DNA of 64,000 bases from Treponema sp. Marseille-Q3903 (GTDB lineage Bacteria; Spirochaetota; Spirochaetia; Treponematales; Treponemataceae), in NCBI RefSeq assembly GCF_014334335.1, contig NZ_JACSEU010000001.1, forward strand, positions 1,674,001 through 1,738,000, in the 5' to 3' direction. This document shows, piece by piece, positions 62,892-64,000 of this stretch; within the stretch, counting starts at the first letter, position 1, and every line of letters starts with the position of its first letter. The notes under the pieces are model-generated. The model was given only the letters and a program-made list of their open reading frames with translations. It did no database searches and was not told where the DNA came from. The position numbers and the translations under genes were made by a program.

Positions 62892-64000
62892 ATGAATTCT
62901 AACATTTCAAACACCGAGATAATTCTTCACATTTTGCTTTCAGTCGGAATTATCGTCATAGCAGCTAAATATTTTGGAACTTTAGCTAAAAAACTCGGCG
63001 TTCCACAAGTTGCAGGGATGATTTTGGCAGGGTTGCTGCTGCGCTTTATTCCATGGTTCAAAAATTTTGGTTCACCTGATTCAAATATCATCTACAATGA
63101 AACAAACAAGTTTATTCAGTATATGGCGGAAATCGGCGTCATCCTTATCATGTTTTCTGCAGGGCTTGGGACAAACCTTAAATCGCTTGCAAAATCGGGA
63201 TTCAAAGCGACAATAGTAGCGGCGTGCGGAGTTATTGCTCCACTTGTCATAGGAACTATTGTTGCACTTTGTTTCTGGGGTTTTGATGGTTTTGGAACAC
63301 ACAGATTTTTCGAAGCCGTTTTCATCGGAACAATTTTAACTGCGACATCGGTGAGCATTTCTGTTGCGGTTCTCAAAGAACTTGGAAAAATCAAATCAGA
63401 TGTTGGACAGACAATCATAAGTGCTGCAATCATCGATGATGTATTTGGCATAATCGTTTTGACAATTGTGCTTGGAGTCAGCACGGGACGCGGCGGGTAT
63501 CTTGGAATCATATTAAAAACTGTAGCGTTTTTTATATGTGCAATTTTTGTAGGAATCATAACATATAGATTTTTCAGCTGGTACGATAAACGGCATCCTC
63601 GCACACACCGAATTCCCATTTACGCACTCGGAGTTGCCTTGATTTTTGCTTATGCGGCTGAAAAATTTTTTGGAATTGCAGATATCACAGGTGCATATAT
63701 CGCAGGGATTGTCTTTTGTAACTTGACAGATGCATCTTACATGGAATCAAAAATCGACATAAATTCTTATATGTTTTTCAGCCCGATTTTCTTTGCAAGT
63801 ATCGGATTAAAAACCGACCTTTCAGATATGAATATTGCAATGCTCTGGTTCTCAATCGCATTTGTCGTTGCAGGATGTGTTTCTAAAATCATCGGATGCG
63901 GCGGTTCTGCAAAACTCTTAGGCTATAATTGGAAAGAATCTTTGCAAGTAGGGCTTGGAATGATGGTTCGCGGCGAAGTTGCATTGATTGTAGCAACAAA
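62892..64000 (+). CDS. CPA2-type cation/proton antiporter, 3' end cut by window edge
   Basis: Membrane antiporter (Na+ or K+ against H+), 369 codons visible. Start ATG 62892 with GAGG nine bases upstream. The membrane core shows LGVPQVAGMILAGLLL, GVILIMFSAGLGTNL near 82-96, TATSVSISVAVLKELGKI near 154-171, the conserved ISAAIIDDVFGIIVL near 177-191 (paired Asp of ion transport) and GAYIAGIVF. The missing end would hold the last spans and any regulatory nucleotide-binding domain. Confidence 0.9.
   Translation, partial: MNSNISNTEIILHILLSVGIIVIAAKYFGTLAKKLGVPQVAGMILAGLLLRFIPWFKNFGSPDSNIIYNETNKFIQYMAEIGVILIMFSAGLGTNLKSLAKSGFKATIVAACGVIAPLVIGTIVALCFWGFDGFGTHRFFEAVFIGTILTATSVSISVAVLKELGKIKSDVGQTIISAAIIDDVFGIIVLTIVLGVSTGRGGYLGIILKTVAFFICAIFVGIITYRFFSWYDKRHPRTHRIPIYALGVALIFAYAAEKFFGIADITGAYIAGIVFCNLTDASYMESKIDINSYMFFSPIFFASIGLKTDLSDMNIAMLWFSIAFVVAGCVSKIIGCGGSAKLLGYNWKESLQVGLGMMVRGEVALIVAT

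Noticed and set aside
63081-63619. Minus-strand ORFs opposite the antiporter gene
   Set aside because: Antisense of hydrophobic spans; Thr/Ile/Ser-rich composition without ribosome-binding sites.

Overview
The window is about 37 % G+C and reads as chromosomal core sequence from a saccharolytic treponeme (Spirochaetota), not the reduced syphilis agent. The main pointers are a periplasmic-flagellum gene set (flbB, fliK, flgD, and a flgE whose Lys165 and Cys178 match the spirochaete hook cross-link), a PilZ-type protein of spirochaetal style, a very large signal peptidase I, many lipoproteins with treponeme-like lipoboxes, frequent TTG/GTG starts, and a maltodextrin uptake cluster.

Layout. 1-4.6 kb: an ABC-F ATPase cut by the window edge, a DEAD-box RNA helicase with a basic tail, and an RlmK-like rRNA methyltransferase. 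4.6-7.8 kb: rpmE with a G-rich leader, tRNA-Phe, a HAD phosphatase, rubrerythrin and an ankyrin protein that diverge across a set of 20-bp repeats. 7.8-13.3 kb: the flbB-fliK-flgD-flgE block and hexokinase. 13.3-16.8 kb: a UvrD/Rep helicase, a four-helix-bundle protein, a secreted unknown, and a tRNA-Leu/tRNA-Gly/tRNA-Gly cluster. 16.8-22.5 kb: tig, clpP, clpX, a DEAD-box helicase and a glycosyltransferase. 22.5-30.5 kb: an AraC regulator, a cytoplasmic GH13 enzyme, malE-malF-malG and a GH13 lipoprotein. This cluster would bind, import and hydrolyse malto-oligosaccharides; hexokinase could feed the glucose into glycolysis. 30.5-38.5 kb: smc, a membrane protein, a large acidic lipoprotein, a SIMPL lipoprotein, serS and an AI-2E-type permease. 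38.5-40.2 kb: a PilZ-like protein and a lipoprotein. 40.3-47.8 kb: the classical rimP-nusA-infB-rbfA-truB set and hisS. 47.9-52.4 kb: coaX, then an envelope-like operon (beta-propeller lipoprotein, membrane protein, Nudix, small lipoprotein, NeuB). 52.4-52.8 kb: gene debris. 52.8-64 kb: secA, lepB, tatD, a small unknown, miaA, an RlmI-like methyltransferase, a HAD protein, a lipoprotein, and a cation/proton antiporter cut by the right edge.

I saw no CRISPR array, prophage, insertion sequence or defence island. The most interesting signals are regulatory or architectural. Five genes (rlmI-like, the HAD gene at 61006, lepB, tatD, uvrD) have a -10 box 6-8 nt before the start codon and no Shine-Dalgarno sequence, so they look leaderless; two of them form a divergent pair with interleaved promoters. 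A strong terminator lies between the promoter and first gene of the rimP-nusA-infB operon and may be an attenuator. Other points are an rpmE leader, a phased repeat array upstream of rubrerythrin, an SMC without a recognisable hinge, a NusA ending in a zinc ribbon, and an IF-2 whose N-terminus is a Gly/Phe/Asn/Arg-rich disordered region. All calls come from reading the sequence; no database search was run.
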